This document shows, piece after piece, positions 10,131 to 22,005 of a DNA stretch of 64,000 bases. Source of the stretch: Hymenopus coronatus (Eukaryota; Arthropoda; Insecta; Mantodea; Hymenopodidae). The translations under genes were made by a program, and so were the position numbers. The stretch is taken from the NCBI GenBank assembly GCA_030762935.1, contig CM060897.1, positions 114,014,176 to 114,078,175 of the forward strand, in the 5' to 3' direction. The notes below the pieces were generated by a model. It had not been told where the DNA came from, did no database searches, and worked only from the letters and a program-made list of their open reading frames with translations. Every line of letters begins with the position of its first letter. Position 1 is the first letter of the stretch.

Positions 10131-10460
10131 TTTTAGACGGTGCCGTGGGCGAGCGGCTAGACCGCCCGGGTTCAATCCTTAACGCCCGCATGAGAAATTT
10201 GTGGTGGACGAAGCGGCGTCTGTGTGGGTTTTCTCCGAGTCTTCCGGTTTTCCCCACCTCTCATTCCAACAACTACTCCATTACCACCTTTCTAATCATC
10301 AATTTTGCTTACATTTCATATCATTCAGTTCCTCATGCCTGGCTAAGCGCTGACCCCTCGCAACAGGTTCTCCATTCTGTAGAACCGTGCCTTTGGCTCC
10401 CGACAGGCTTCTGACCTCTAGGCATTGGCTTGCAAGTGCTAGGGTGTCAGTGCTACAAAT
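10131..10460 (+). mobile_element. tRNA-derived SINE (family C) inside an HU copy
   Basis: The head GGTGCCGTGGGCGAGCGGCT and box-B-like GGGTTCAATCC (about 10170-10181) mark a tRNA-derived promoter with the anticodon arm shortened. A body typical of arthropod SINEs follows (GTGTGGGTTTTCTCCGAGTC then TTCCGGTTTTCCCC) and a C-rich tail. ACAAATA occurs on both sides (about 10121 and 10456), a possible short target duplication. The 99-codon frame at 10115-10414 is SINE sequence, not a gene. Confidence 0.75.
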
Positions 10461-10899
10461 ACCGAAAGGTTAAGCCGATTACGAACAACAAGGAACATGT
10501 CAGAAACGATCAGCTACACACATTCCGCGTGACAAATTATGTGCTTCAACCAGATGTACATTTTTGTGTATTATGTTTTTGTCTATGCCTTCTGGTTTAC
10601 CAATTATTGTGAAATTCAACAGAATTCATCTAGAGAAAAAAAAAAGGTCTTCAGATACTATTTCCAGAAACCAAGCTATACATTTTTTATAAATATCTTT
10701 AAAATTACGATATTTCAATAAAAATTTGTTAGAACCATTTGAGGAAATCAAAATTTTCGAACATTTATACCATATAAAGTGTAGTTTCAGTTAAAGAAAG
10801 TACCCGTTCCGGATCCTTGGGAAATGCTTTAACTTAAATACCAAGTCTGCTATTTAAGAGACTCTTCGTTTTTGAGCTTTGACGCAAACACATACAACC

Positions 10900-10944
10900 T
10901 TTTTTTTTTTTTTTTTTTTTTTTTCCTAAAAAGTTTTTTTTTTT
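10900..10944. repeat. T-homopolymer tract
   Basis: A run of about 24 T's, then CCTAAAAAG and another T-run, within an HU copy. It generates spurious Phe- or Lys-rich frames on the two strands. Confidence 0.9.
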
Positions 10945-11224
10945 TTCTTTTATTCGGAAGGATTTCAAAACGGTGTATTTCCGGCGACCTCTCGGCATTG
11001 AATTTTTGGGCGCAATACCAATATCTTTTCTATGCACTATGTACATGTTACGCGTAGAGAAAGCAATTAGAATACACCATTTGTGCAATTTGGAAGTTTA
11101 ATGTAGAAATAGTCATTTAACGTACACTAACTGCAAGATTTCCATGCACATTACCTTCCCAAACATGTATGCAATAGGTGAAGAGGGCATTGTGTACCAT
11201 ATTAAAACTCGAAAACTGGATTTC

Positions 11225-11625
11225 ATAAAAATATAGGTTTCGAGGAACCTGAATAAAAAAAGTGATATTTTGATAAACTTGCGCGCGCGTCTGTGTACGT
11301 GTGCGTGCGCGTGTAGCATAGCTCAACTGAAGTCTTATTAGATACCAAACTTTGTATTTTAACTTATTTTCCAGGGATGCGATCCGCAGATTAAAAAATA
11401 AGAAATCCCTCATCCATCTTCATGAAGGATGACTTTTGCACAACTGACAAATGTAAGATATAGACTAAAATTTTAACACAAAAAAATGTAGAGGTAGTTA
11501 AAACAGTTATAATACAACCATTTTTGCGAGGCTGCTTTTCTTAAATCGGAAGCCGTTAGTCGTGTTTCCTCTCCAGGTGAAGCAAGAGAACGGAATATCA
11601 AAGCCATTACAAAGCGACCAGCTTT
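11225..11625 (+). repeat. Truncated HU copy with CG/TG alternating tract
   Basis: Shows the TG-tract position (GCGCGCGCGTCTGTGTACGT at 11281), 'GATACCAAACTTTGTATTTTA' in hairpin form and CCAGGGATGCGATCCG, then decays into GCGACCAGCTTTAA near 11615. The head is missing. Confidence 0.6.
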
Positions 11626-12262
11626 AACATGATTATAAGATCCGTTATACATATATAAAAAGGAATTAGCAGTAAAATTTTATTCCAGTTAATGCAAGGT
11701 AAAAAATAGGTATTTTTAACAAATTTTATTGATGAATTAAAGATTATGTGAATGTAACATGAAGTTTTAACATCAGTTCGAGATTCTTTTTCACTTTGAA
11801 AGTTATGTAATAATTTTTTTAAAAGTAATATTTGGCAAATCAAAATGGTAAATTGTTTCTTTAGAGGTTCAACCAATAACTGTTAAAGGACGATGTGAGG
11901 TACTAAATGTTAAGCAGGGAATAATTTATAGGAATTAGCGAAGTAATTGGAAATATTTGCAAAATGTTGTAAGCTGTGTTAATATAAAAGTGCTAAATAG
12001 ATAATAAATGCACAATAGGCTTCAAACAGTAAATACTACATAACAAAGAAGCAGGAAACAAAAAATAATACAAATTTATAATATACTTTAAACACGATTC
12101 AGAAAGAAAATCCATCTTCTTAGCATCATTGTTACCTTTGAATATTTACTATACACTATGATACTCCAAGACTAATAAAGGTCCTTTTGTCCATTTAATG
12201 TACACTGCGAGAGAATTTAGACCAAAATCTCCGAAGAATTTGAAAATTGACTATCCCCCACC
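11626..12262. other. AT-rich spacer, nothing recognised
   Basis: No supported feature; intronic if gene C starts near 20-22 kb. The minus-strand frame 11607-11876 is low-complexity and has no domain. Confidence 0.5.
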
Positions 12263-12263
12263 A

Positions 12264-13038
12264 TTTTCTCTAGTATATAGGTGGAGAAGATATTGCACTC
12301 CACCCAAAACTTCAATACCAAGATTTCACTGAAAATGCAAGTTTTCAGGTCGTCTTCATCTTAAAAAGGGGGGCATTTTTAGAAGTATGTCCGTCTGGTG
12401 CGTGAATACGGCAACTCTAAATGAAAAAGAAGGTAAAATACCGAACTTTGTATTTTAGTTCAGTGTCTTCCAAGGATGCAACACAAAGGATCTTAAGAAA
12501 AATTGCTTCAAAAAATGCTAGAACATTTTGATTTTCTGAAAAAGGCTGTGATGGTTGTGGTTAAATTACCGTATATTAAAGATGTTTATGTGGGAAATAA
12601 AATATTTTTTTGGAATTAGCTTCTTAAGACTCTGTATGAATTTTGCTGCATATTACATACTAAACTGTAAGAAATAGACAATAAAACTTATCACAGAAAA
12701 AAAAATTATGTTGCTAAAGCACACTATTTGTCATTTGCACCTTTTTCGTGGAGTTAGCCATTTTAGAGATGATATTGATTTCAAAATGCTTACAACCGAT
12801 TTCTTACCGCTCCTGGCCACACAAAGAAACCAATTTAAACCACTCATTTTACAAGATTCAACTATCGCTTTAGCCTACTGTATTCCGATACTTACGTTCT
12901 ACTTAAAGGACCATATTTTCTATCATCTATTTAAATTTATTAGCAAAATGTTATGAGAAGCATCAGCTTTTGTAAGAATAATCTTTTGCAGAATAGCTAG
13001 AGAAAGTCATGTGAATGGAACATCTTGGATTTTTTTTT
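12264..13038 (+). repeat. HU repeat copy
   Basis: Head TTTTCTCTAGTATATAGGTG, then GAAGATATTGCACTCCACCC, through to GCTAGAGAAAGTCATGTGAA and a GGATTTTTTTTT end. About 90 bp are missing relative to a full unit. Confidence 0.8.
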
Positions 13039-14599
13039 AATTTATTTCCAAATTAATTTTGGAGCCCTTGCTTGAGGCTCCAGAATAATTTAGAAATCGT
13101 ACAATACACCTGTTTCCCAGCGTACTTATTATTTTATAAAACCAAGTTATTCTTAAAATTACATTCTCACATTTTCAAAATATTTTACGTGCATAAATTT
13201 ATTTAAATACCACTAAAATGTTCTAGAATATTCCGAATCATCGATTGTAATATTTCAAGCGAGAAAATCATCCTAAAACCAATAGAAATTCTTTCAACAA
13301 AATTTACGAAGAAAATCATTTTCAGAGATTGAATTTTCTAAATGAAATGATCATTATTCAGTAAATATCACCATGTAAACGTTTTGGTTTGGTTCAAAGA
13401 CCAATTAAAATAATTCCCACCAATGTTCACAAATTGAGTTACATTGACAATTTTGAATATGCACCATTTACATAAAATGGTAAATATCTTTCAAAACTTT
13501 GTCAAATTTGAATGAAATATGGATACAATGAAGAGACAGTAAAATGTTCATAAGTATTTATAAAAAATACATAATTGGGAATTTCAATTCCAGCCCCATA
13601 ACCAATACATAGTTTTTTCCCCCCTAGACAACTTTAATTTTGTATATTCTAATAATATTTTTAACAACTTTACAACAATGCTAATTTAGGGTTATTTCCA
13701 AAATATTTGCAATTATTAGGTCCTAGTGTGCTCATGTTGTTGCGATAGAAGAAATCTACGAAATTTTTCCTTTATAATTTACATCCTATCAGAATTAAAA
13801 TTACGTTCTGCATTTCCCAAATCTCCAATAATTTCCTCTTCATTTTAAATAACAACGAAGTTTGACTATTGCAGTCATATTTGGGACTTACCAGAAAGAA
13901 AATACAGTGCAAATAAGTAATCACCGTAACGCAGTAATTATGTGTAATGCAACTAAATTATAACCACTAAGGAGTAAAGAAATGTAATAGAAGCGCTTAT
14001 TATTCACGCAAAGCAAGAAATAGCAAGCACAATTTATTAGACATTTATAATTGCACAATTGCAGCAGAGACGATGTTGCAACTTCAGAATATTTAAAGGA
14101 CGTGTCCATCAAATTTATAAAACACCATAGTATGCAACATAGCTTGATGCAATTTATACCAGTTATTATACACAAGTTAATATTTCTTTAGCGTGGACGA
14201 AAATTCTAGTTGGGACGCTTTTTTAAATAATTGTAGTGCTTAAATTCATGGTTGCAATACAAATGAGCCACGTGATACACTTTCAAAATATTTACACAAA
14301 GAAATCCAATTTTGAGGTTCATGGTTTACAAATATATATAACATTTTCCATATTGTCCCTATTTAAAGTAGAAAAATTGTTACTTTTGTTAATTTTCAAA
14401 TTACCGATTTTTCAAAAATTAAATTTCTCAAAATTATAACCTATATAGTCATTTTATTTAAAGTGATTTTAAGAGGCAGTATTAACGTTTCGAAACCAAT
14501 TAGTGAAAATTGCATTGCGTGGAGCATTTCGGATATGGAGAAGTGTTGGAAAAAGGTTTGCAAGAAAAAAAAACTATGTCCTATTTTTTTTTTTTTATG
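13039..14599. other. AT-rich unique-looking DNA
   Basis: A 1.5-kb stretch free of HU landmarks, SINEs or credible ORFs. It may be ordinary intron of gene C. Frames at 13921-14175 and 14236-14439 lack domains. Confidence 0.5.
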
Positions 14600-14842
14600 T
14601 AACTTAACGTCCTTTAACCTGGTTGGTCATATCGGACGGTGAATGAATGAAATTGGTGAAATGATGCTCAAATGATCTCAGGGTCCATGGAGAGCTTAAA
14701 TTTACTCGACATTCGTCTTTTCAGGATAAGGGAAAACCCTGAAAAAAAAACCTTATCCGGGCAACTTATCCTTAGCGAGATTCGAACTCGCGACCTTTTG
14801 AATGTGAAGCAGACACGCTACCACCACACTACCCAGGCGGGG
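14600..14842 (-). mobile_element. tRNA-derived SINE (family D)
   Basis: On the minus strand a tRNA-like head begins near 14840 (CCCCGCCTGGGTAGTGTGGT, with GGTAGCGTG as box A) and has a strong box B, GAGTTCGAATCTC (about 14777-14790). The body contains GGATAAGTTGCCCGGATAAG and GACGTTAAGTTACATAAAAA, which ends at a T/A-rich tail near 14600. Of the SINEs here it has the best-kept tRNA part, but no complete cloverleaf acceptor stem, so it is not called a tRNA gene. Confidence 0.8.
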
Positions 14843-15199
14843 ATGTCCTAATTTATCAGTGTCTATTAATAAACATGTGCTTATTCATTTATAGCTTCAA
14901 TTAATTGATAGTTTAAAAACGCGACAAGAGGGGAAAAATATATTTTCCTAAAGTTTAGAATTCATATAAATTTATCACGAAAAATTTAATGCTTTAATGT
15001 TTCACGACTATTTGTCAAACTTCTAAAAGCGTATTACCTTAGATAGATCTGCAAATATGTCTACTTATAATATTCAATAAACTATTGTACAACATCAAGT
15101 TTAAGCAATTTTGTAAACCAGAATTCTCGACGCCGCGGGATGTCGCGGGTCAGGCGACCTTAAAAAAGTTCCCTTTCCGTTTCCTGTGTACAACGTAGA

Positions 15200-15770
15200 G
15201 CAGTGGTGGAACACTAAAATGCGGTCCACATCGAACATTTAGCGAAGAATTTTGTGGAAGAAAAAGTGTTACAAGGAGTTTTAACCATTTTCAGAAGTTA
15301 CAGCCGGAAACACCTGGCTAATTAATAAAAAAGAGCTTGAACAGTTCTGAATTGAGGGACATACTGAAAATGAACGCAGTGTTAGCTCCAGTTCGCAGTA
15401 TCCCTGAATGATCAAGCGCAAACCACTGCAGAAACTGCAGTCACAATGGAACTCTTCCCCATGTGCTTGGAAACTGTCCTCGGGGAGAACTGCTGAGAAA
15501 ACCATAAGATCCATCTTGGCAAACGCACTGCGTGAAACTGGACTAGAAGTTTACGAGGAAATCCAGTGCCTAGCTGATGTTAGTAGCAATTGCTGCATAG
15601 ACTTCATTGCGATAAATAGAAGAAAATCAGAAGCACAGATAATAGACCCGGCCATCCGTTTTGAACTGAATAAAAACCAACCTGAAGAGGTTACTCTGAA
15701 AAAGTAGAAAATATACGATCCCACCATACCATATTTTAAAGAAAAATAATCTCAAAAAAAATAACAATAG
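15200..15770 (+). pseudogene. Non-LTR retrotransposon 3' fragment, probable R2-type endonuclease region
   Basis: An open frame at 15408-15707 gives KTIRSILANALRETGLEVYE, then IDFIAINRRKSEAQIIDP and AIRFELNKNQ. After an in-frame TAG the same frame continues KIYDPTIPYF. From memory of the family this order (ALR..GLEVYEEV, R-I-D-F-I-A-I, V/I-DP-T/A-IRFE, IYDPTIPYF) is the C-terminal restriction-like endonuclease region of R2-type LINE proteins. The internal stop and lack of reverse transcriptase make it a dead fragment. Confidence in the exact clade is modest. Confidence 0.55.
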
Positions 15771-16526
15771 AAGGCATATTTTTCTGGATCCCGTGCAAAA
15801 ATTGCAAATATGTTTGTGAAATGGAGGGCAAAGTATAAAATTAACAGAAATATGAAACAGGCACCACGGAAAACATCATAAAACATTCCGTAGACATTTT
15901 TATGCTTTACACAGAACATAAAATATATTATGGTTTATAAATCGTGTAATTTTTGTAGTTTTTTTTATCTTTATTGTTATTACTTTTATTGCTATTGCAC
16001 ATTTTTTTTTATAATACTCTTAGTTACAATTTTTCCTCGTAGCTTAATTTTTATATAACTAATATAACCTGTGATAAAACATTTTTTTGTAATACTCGTT
16101 TATAGCATGTTTTGTTAAAAACCTTTAAATGTATATTATTCTGTGTCACTGGCAAACTCGTTTACGAGTCAGACTAATGAATAAATCAAATAAAAATTAT
16201 TTGTACATAGAACTGCTTACTAAACTCAGCTTTTCACAAAATGAGCTAATCGTAAAAAAAAGAATATTTAAAACTGAATAAAAGGTGATTTAAACACATA
16301 ATCAAGTCTGTAACAATACAAATAACTTAAAAGTTGAAACTGTATAAAACCCAACTTTAAAACAATTGTAAACTTCAAAATATGGAAATGGATCTTGTAT
16401 GAAATTGTATATTCAAATAAAATAAGTGTACATGTAATTTAAAGTTTTAAATATGACTCGTGAGGCATTAATAACACAAACATTCTCATTAAATGAATTA
16501 TTCGACTTATATTCTATAAAAAATAA
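15771..16526. other. AT-rich DNA, nothing recognised
   Basis: May include the LINE 3' untranslated part near its left edge. No ORF, tRNA-like block or HU landmark was supported. Confidence 0.5.
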
Positions 16527-17307
16527 AAAATCTGATGTTTCACTCACATACATTTTTTTACATCTCTGCAACAAATAAATGTTAAAAATCTTGTACTTCT
16601 ATTTACTTCATGCTACTCGAGTAAAAGTTAGCAGAAATAGTCTTATTACTTGCTTCCTTAAAAACAGAAGCGAAATAAGAGATTACATAGGGTAAAGTGA
16701 CGGTCAAAAGCTGATTGCTATGTGACTGAAGTTCCAAGCTTTTATGTGGACAGGAGTTGACAAATTCCTGTATGAGAAAATTGTGTGTTTTAAAGCTGAA
16801 ACCAAAAACAAAGAATATCTAAAAAAAAAAAAAAAAAAATAATCAACTGCACGAAAAAAGGTATATAACATAAATTGTATGTTTTAACTTTATATACACT
16901 TTTTTGCAGTAAGTTTTAGTCTATCTGTTACGATTTAGCAGTTGTGTAAAATTCCGTAAATTTCATCCAGAATAAAGTAATCATCAGAGGCTATTCCCAG
17001 AAAATTGAAGATATGCATTCTATTTGTCAGGTAAATATCTTTAATATACGATATTTTAATCAAAATCGTGAGAGCCATTTTTGAGAAACTCAAAATTTCC
17101 AAAAACAGGTCCATGTAAAGGGTAGCTTAAAATAGGGGGGAGGATTTTTCTCAAAATCCCCGTGTCGCATCCATGAAAATTGCTAAACTTAAAAAGTTTG
17201 GCATTTTACCGACTTTTGGTTTTTGAGTTATTGTGTCCACAGGCACAGGGGACTCTAAACATACTTTCCAGTGAAATTTCGGTATCGAAATCGGTGTAGA
17301 GAAAGCA
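16527..17307 (-). repeat. Reverse HU copy
   Basis: Starts AAAAAATCTGATGTTTCACT, continues TTTACATCTCTGCAACAAAT and ends GTGTAGAGAAAGCAAAA. The palindromic head is partly deleted. Confidence 0.85.
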
Positions 17308-17311
17308 AAAC

Positions 17312-18533
17312 GCATAGTAGGTAGAGAAGGTCTTTATTTTGCTCAAAAACTTGACACCGATATTGTACCGGAAATATATTTTTGGTACCCCCGAGTCTCT
17401 CTTTAATAAAATGGCCAGCGTGTGTGTACAGGACAACCCCAAAACGAATTCTTTTAAATACCAAACTAAGAATTTTAAGTTACCCTTTAAGAGTGGAATA
17501 ATTAACAACATTTCCAATTGTTCAAAAATGGCACTAACGATTTTTATTAAAAATACCGCATATTAAAGATAAAAAATAAACATCTTAAAATTTCAGGAAA
17601 TAGTTTCTGAAGTCCTCTTCATTTTTGAACGACTTTTGCACAAATGGTAAAGAGATGCATGAAAAATATAGACCTCGTCAAAAATCACAGTTTGCGAGTT
17701 TTATTTTTTTTTATAGATCTTATTGTTAAAAAAAAAAATATAGATATCTTAAAATTGAAACCAATAAATCTTATTCGTTTCTTTTACTATACTCCGGGCC
17801 ATGCAAAGAAGCGAATTTCAATAACAATTGCATAGCGTCAGTCAGCTTTTAAACATTCGACTATTCCTTTAGGACAGAGCATTCATTACCTTAGCTGCTT
17901 TTTTTTTTTTTTTTTAAGTTTCTCTATGTAGAACATAGAGAAAATCCGCGATTACGATAGCTCAAAAACGAACATTGGGTGAAATACTGAATTTGATATA
18001 CAAGTTTAGTATCTCCCAAAGATGAGACATGAAGATTTTGAAGAAAATTCCCTATCCCAATCTATCCTTTACATGGAAAAGGATCCGAAAATTTCGATTT
18101 TCTGAAAATTCGATCGATTTTTATTAAAATACCTTGTATTCAAGATGTTTACAGGGCAAATAAAATCTGCTGGATAAATTTCCCATTACTGGTAAACCGT
18201 AAGAGACACAAAATGTAATGCATAAAAGAATAGATCTCATTAAAACACACAATTTACGTCATACATTTTTTATCGTCGAGTTGACCATCTGGGATATTCC
18301 GTGTTATTGGTTTCAATTTTAAAAGGTCTTTCACATACGGCAAGGCGTCAACTCCTAGGAATGCAAAGGTACTCGACCAGCTTTCATAAGATTTGAGTAG
18401 TGCCATACTCAAAACAATTTCTGTTAATTATCTAGATTATCATGAAGTAGATAGAAGAATAAGATTTTGACAATACTTTTGTTACCAAGATGTAGAGAAC
18501 GTCATGTGATAGGAACACATAAGATTTTTTTTT
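17312..18533 (+). repeat. Two forward HU copies, both damaged
   Basis: The first (17312-17890) begins AGTAGGTAGAGAAGGTC and is cut before its 3' end. The second (17917-18533) begins AGTTTCTCTATGTAGAACAT after a T-run and ends AGATGTAGAGAACGTCATGT plus a T-run. Confidence 0.75.
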
Positions 18534-18789
18534 GCATTTAGCAAGACAACCTCAAGTAAAGCGCGATTATATTTATATACTGTAACAACTAATTAATTGT
18601 GTGTATTCATTTCTCTGAAAGGATACAAGTGGTATGATATTTATTTACTTCAATTTGATAAGGACTTGAAACTGGAACGAGTTGATCATGAAAATGTACC
18701 AGTAAGTGTAAACCAAGGGATACTAAAATATAGATATAACGTGCTACAGGCACGTAACTTTCTATACCTATACTGCAACAAAGGATTCT

Positions 18790-19460
18790 TACAAAAGAAG
18801 ATTTCTCTACTTCATGCTTATTAACATCAACGTTAGCAGAAATGATTTTATTACCATCTATAATATTTCCTTGTATAAAGGGAATGGAGAAATAACAGTA
18901 AGATAAAGCGATAATCTACGATTTTAAAGCCTGTCGCCATGCAATATTATTGAAATTCCGCCCTCTATGTTTGATTAGAATAAAGCAATACGTAAAAACG
19001 ACTTTATTTAATAAAATATTGAAAAAGTTAAATCTATAACAAGTAATATCTAGGAAATGGCTTAGCTTCAAACAAAAAATGTATGGCATCAAGCTGTGTA
19101 TTTTGACATGTTCTACTTTTTTTTTGTGCAATAGCTACATTTTTTGACTCTTGCGGTTTACTATGCAAACTTAAATTAAAATGAAGCTAACTTCTGAAGC
19201 ACTTTAAATAAATTCAAGTAATACATTGTACTAGTCATGTAAATATCTAATGTACGATATTTTTAACAGCTACTTTTGAGCAAACCGAAAAATCCTCCAT
19301 ATAAAGGGCAGTTTATGTTGGGAGGGGGGCCGCGGAAGTTTGCCTTAAAATCTCTTATTGCATTCCTAGTAGGTCATAATCTTAAACAACAACTATGGTA
19401 TTTTCGTACGTACATAGCGCTTGGTAGAGAAAGAAAATATAGCGTTGTCTGCAATTATAA
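18790..19460 (-). repeat. Degraded reverse HU copy
   Basis: TTTCTCTACTTCATGCTTAT marks its start. AGTAATATCTAGGAAATGGC and CCATATAAAGGGCAGTTTAT are diverged internal blocks, and it ends near TTGGTAGAGAAAGAAAATA at 19421-19440. Confidence 0.6.
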
Positions 19461-19680
19461 TGGCGTTTTATAACCCCTTAACTTTTTCAAAAAGTCTGTT
19501 TAATTTTATGTAGAAAAAACTAAATTTTATAGGAAGTTAGTTTTACATATAGGAATTTAAATTGTTATAAACACCTTTAAGCCTTGCAAGTACATAACTA
19601 AAGGTTTGTAGCAAATATCCTCAATATCTACTATGAAATATTCTATTCGTATTTCTACCCTGAAAAAAAAAAGTACTTAC

Positions 19681-19870
19681 CTAACGTATTGCAAATGCGA
19701 CAATTTAAGAACTCAAATTAGCTGTCTTTTCCTTGTATGTCCTCTCCGTGACTATTTGACTGTGCTTTGAGCTGCCCTCCAAAAACGCGAGGATAAACAG
19801 TGGGGAAGGGTGGTATTACCTCGCATTGAAGTCACCAATCAAATGTGCAAGCGAGTGGGAAATAACTTAT
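19681..19870 (-). promoter_or_regulatory. Candidate promoter and 5' exon P1 (TATA-less copy) of gene C
   Basis: Aligns with the gene B promoter at 44965-45175 and with P2 at 21780-22000. Shared blocks are the donor region (CGTTAG then GTAAGTACTT, donor at 19680 downward), the CATTGAAGTCACCA block and CAAATGTGCAAGCGA. The segment that holds the TATA box in the other two copies (about 20 bp around TTTATAT) is missing here, as is part of the AGTTGGAAATTGTC block. It may be an inactive duplicate or a TATA-less alternative start. No clear heat-shock element (GAAnnTTC) was seen. Confidence 0.5.
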
Positions 19871-19967
19871 TGAGAAGCTGGCAAAATAACATATTTGTTA
19901 TGCAATACTAGCACTAAAACTATCGTTTGTTTGTCCCTCCTAAATGCACATATGTAGCTGGAAGTTT

Positions 19968-19970
<3 letters not shown>

Positions 19971-20012
<42 letters not shown>
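19971..20012. repeat. (CA)n microsatellite
   Basis: An uninterrupted CA tract of about 42 bp upstream of P1, not within a clear HU copy. Confidence 0.95.
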
Positions 20013-20014
<2 letters not shown>

Positions 20015-20187
20015 GTGCTGAAAGCCCGCTCTATGGATAGAATATTAATTAAAACCAGTCTATACCTAGAATGACGCAAAAAATATTAAAATCCAAATTA
20101 ACTTTGTTCATTACCAAATTGTATGCGTTTCACAATGTTGATGTTACAAGAATTAGCTGTTTCAGGTTATTTGCTTAATTCAAACAG

Positions 20188-20958
20188 AAAAAATCCGAGG
20201 TGTTTTACACGACTTTCTCTACCTGTTCTGCCAGCAAAATATTCTAACAGAAAATTCTTGATCTACATCATGCTAATCGAGATAAACTTGAGCAGAAGTT
20301 TTCTTATTAATCAATAACTTCCTTATAAGTAGTAGGAATATAGGAGATATCCTAGGCTAAAGTGACAACAAATCCTTTTCAAGGTTCCTTGCTTATGTGG
20401 ATAATTGAAGCACAGTTTGTTTTGCAAGGCCCGCAGAAAAATAAACGAGATGAAACGAAAGGAGCCTTCTCGTTTGAGAAAAGTTGAGAAAACGAAACTA
20501 ATAACAAGGAATATCCAGGCAACTATCAACTCTACAAAAACAGGGTACATGACATAGAGTGCGTCATTTAACGAGATTTACGTGTTTTTGTGTAGCAAGT
20601 TTTTTACTATATCTTATTATTTTTAATGTAGACAACATTAATATACGATATTTTAATTAAAATAGATATTGTTGAGAAAACAATTTCCAAAACATTTTCC
20701 ACGTAAAGGTTGGTTTGGGGTGGAAGGATTTTCCTTAAAACCTCCGTGTCGCATTCTTAGAATGTACTAAGCTTAAATAAGTTTAATGTTCAAGAAACGT
20801 TTCTTTTTTGAGCTATACGCAGACGCATTAGCACTTTTTTTTTTCCTAAAAAAAAAAGCGCTTTTTAATTTCAGGGTCCTGCAAAGCATTTCCGGCGAGA
20901 TCTCGATATCGATTTTTTGGGTAGAATGCAATAGCACTAGGTAGAAAAATCAACTAAA
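20188..20958 (-). repeat. Reverse HU copy
   Basis: Runs from GTGTTTTACACGACTTTCTC through AACAAGGAATATCCAGGCAA to a reduced head at GCACTAGGTAGAAAAATC. Confidence 0.75.
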
Positions 20959-21057
20959 ACTTATCTATATGCAGCTTTATGTTTTTTAAAATGGTTTTAG
21001 TGCCTTTACAGCCCATTTAATCTACTACAGTTTATTTTGAATTTTCTTTCCAAAAAG

Positions 21058-21769
21058 TTCATTACTTGCATACTTGTAACTGGAAGGGAATATACTGGGC
21101 TAAACCGACATTAAAACGTTTTAAAATGTGGCTGCTACGATATTAAAATCAGTTTTTTTTGCGTGGCCAGGAGTAGCCAAGTTCCCGTGTAAGAAAACTT
21201 TTTTAGTATTTTAAAACTGACAACAACAAGAAGAAATATAATGAAAACGGACAAGTCCACGAAAAAAAAATGTATATAACTTAATTTGTGTGTTTTAAGA
21301 AGGTCTACATTTTCTGTGTAGTAAGTTGTTGTGTATCTCTTACGGTTTATCAGTTATGCAAAAATCAGAGAAACGCATCAAGAGTTAAGAGGCTTCAGAG
21401 GCTATTCCCAGTAAATTCAAAGAAACATTTTATTTTTCCATGAACACATCCTAAGTATAAGAGATGATATTTTAAAATCGTTTTTGACAAGATAAACTTT
21501 TTCGAACATTTCCCCATGTAAGGTGTATTTGGGTGTTGGGGATTTTCTTGAAAATCTTTGTGTCGCATCCTTGGAAGATAATAAACTTAAATATCAAGTG
21601 CGGTATTTAACGGACTTTTATTTTTTTTGAGATATGCTGTAAACAGACATTTTTCTAAAACTGTCATTTTAGTTTCACGGTGGGACCCTTAAACGTTTAT
21701 TTCCGGTAATATCTCGGAATCGATTTTTCCCCTATACATAATGTACATATTACCTGTATAGAAAGTAAA
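21058..21769 (-). repeat. Reverse HU copy abutting the P2 splice donor
   Basis: Starts truncated (TTACTTGCATACTTGTAACT) and ends ATGTACATATTACCTGTATA then GAAAGTAAAAA. The next ten bases are the P2 splice donor, so the element sits at the very start of that first intron. Confidence 0.75.
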
Positions 21770-21779
21770 AAGTACTAAC

Positions 21780-22005
21780 CTATTGCGATAACTTAGGAAC
21801 CTCGATTAACTGTTGTTTCTTCAACGTCCTTAGCACTAATGTTTTGTGGCTGCTCTATGAGCTGGCTTTATATACCTGTAGAAGCTGGCCTCCAACTGCG
21901 TGTGCAGATAAACAGAGAGGTAAGGTTCGCTCACCCCTCATTGAAGTCACCAGTTGGAAATTGTCAAATGTGCAAGCGACTGGGAAATAACTTGGCGAGA
22001 AGCTA
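21780..22005 (-). promoter_or_regulatory. Candidate promoter and 5' exon P2 of gene C
   Basis: On the minus strand a TATAAA box (21867-21872) precedes a short exon that ends at GCAATAG with donor GTTAGTACTT (21779 and below). Upstream are the shared blocks CATTGAAGTCACCAGTTGG and CAAATGTGCAAGCGACTGGG in forward spelling. It matches the gene B promoter closely and P1 less well. Transcription should start about 25-30 bp below the TATA box, giving a roughly 60-bp non-coding exon. Assignment to gene C is by position and strand only. Confidence 0.6.

Larger units (their letters stand above)
9893..11065 (-). repeat. Reverse HU copy interrupted by a SINE
   Basis: An HU end in opposite sense (GATGTAGAGAAAGTCATGTG at 9895) abuts a reverse body that continues past a SINE (10131-10460) to the palindromic head CACTATGTACATGTTACGCG and TAGAGAAAGC near 11035-11062. 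The T-run at 10900-10944 lies where the TG tract and A-run normally sit. Confidence 0.7.
4253..21845 (-). other. Gene C span: small heat-shock protein gene, 3' end missing
   Basis: The span joins the candidate promoters near 19.7 and 21.8 kb, the ATG exon 9200-9343 and the alpha-crystallin exon 4253-4477, all on the minus strand. Linking the promoters to these exons is inference: they match the gene B promoter, share the strand, and no other coding exon lies between. A terminal exon like those of genes A and B was not found between 1 and 4252, so it lies off the left edge or is too diverged to see. The first intron would be about 10-12 kb. Confidence 0.55.

Noticed and set aside
10115..10414. 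99-codon plus-strand frame
   Set aside because: Lies entirely on SINE family C; box-A- and box-B-like sites and SINE body explain the GC-rich open frame.
14761..14842. tRNA gene on the minus strand
   Set aside because: Good box B but no complete cloverleaf; an unrelated body follows directly, as expected of a SINE head.
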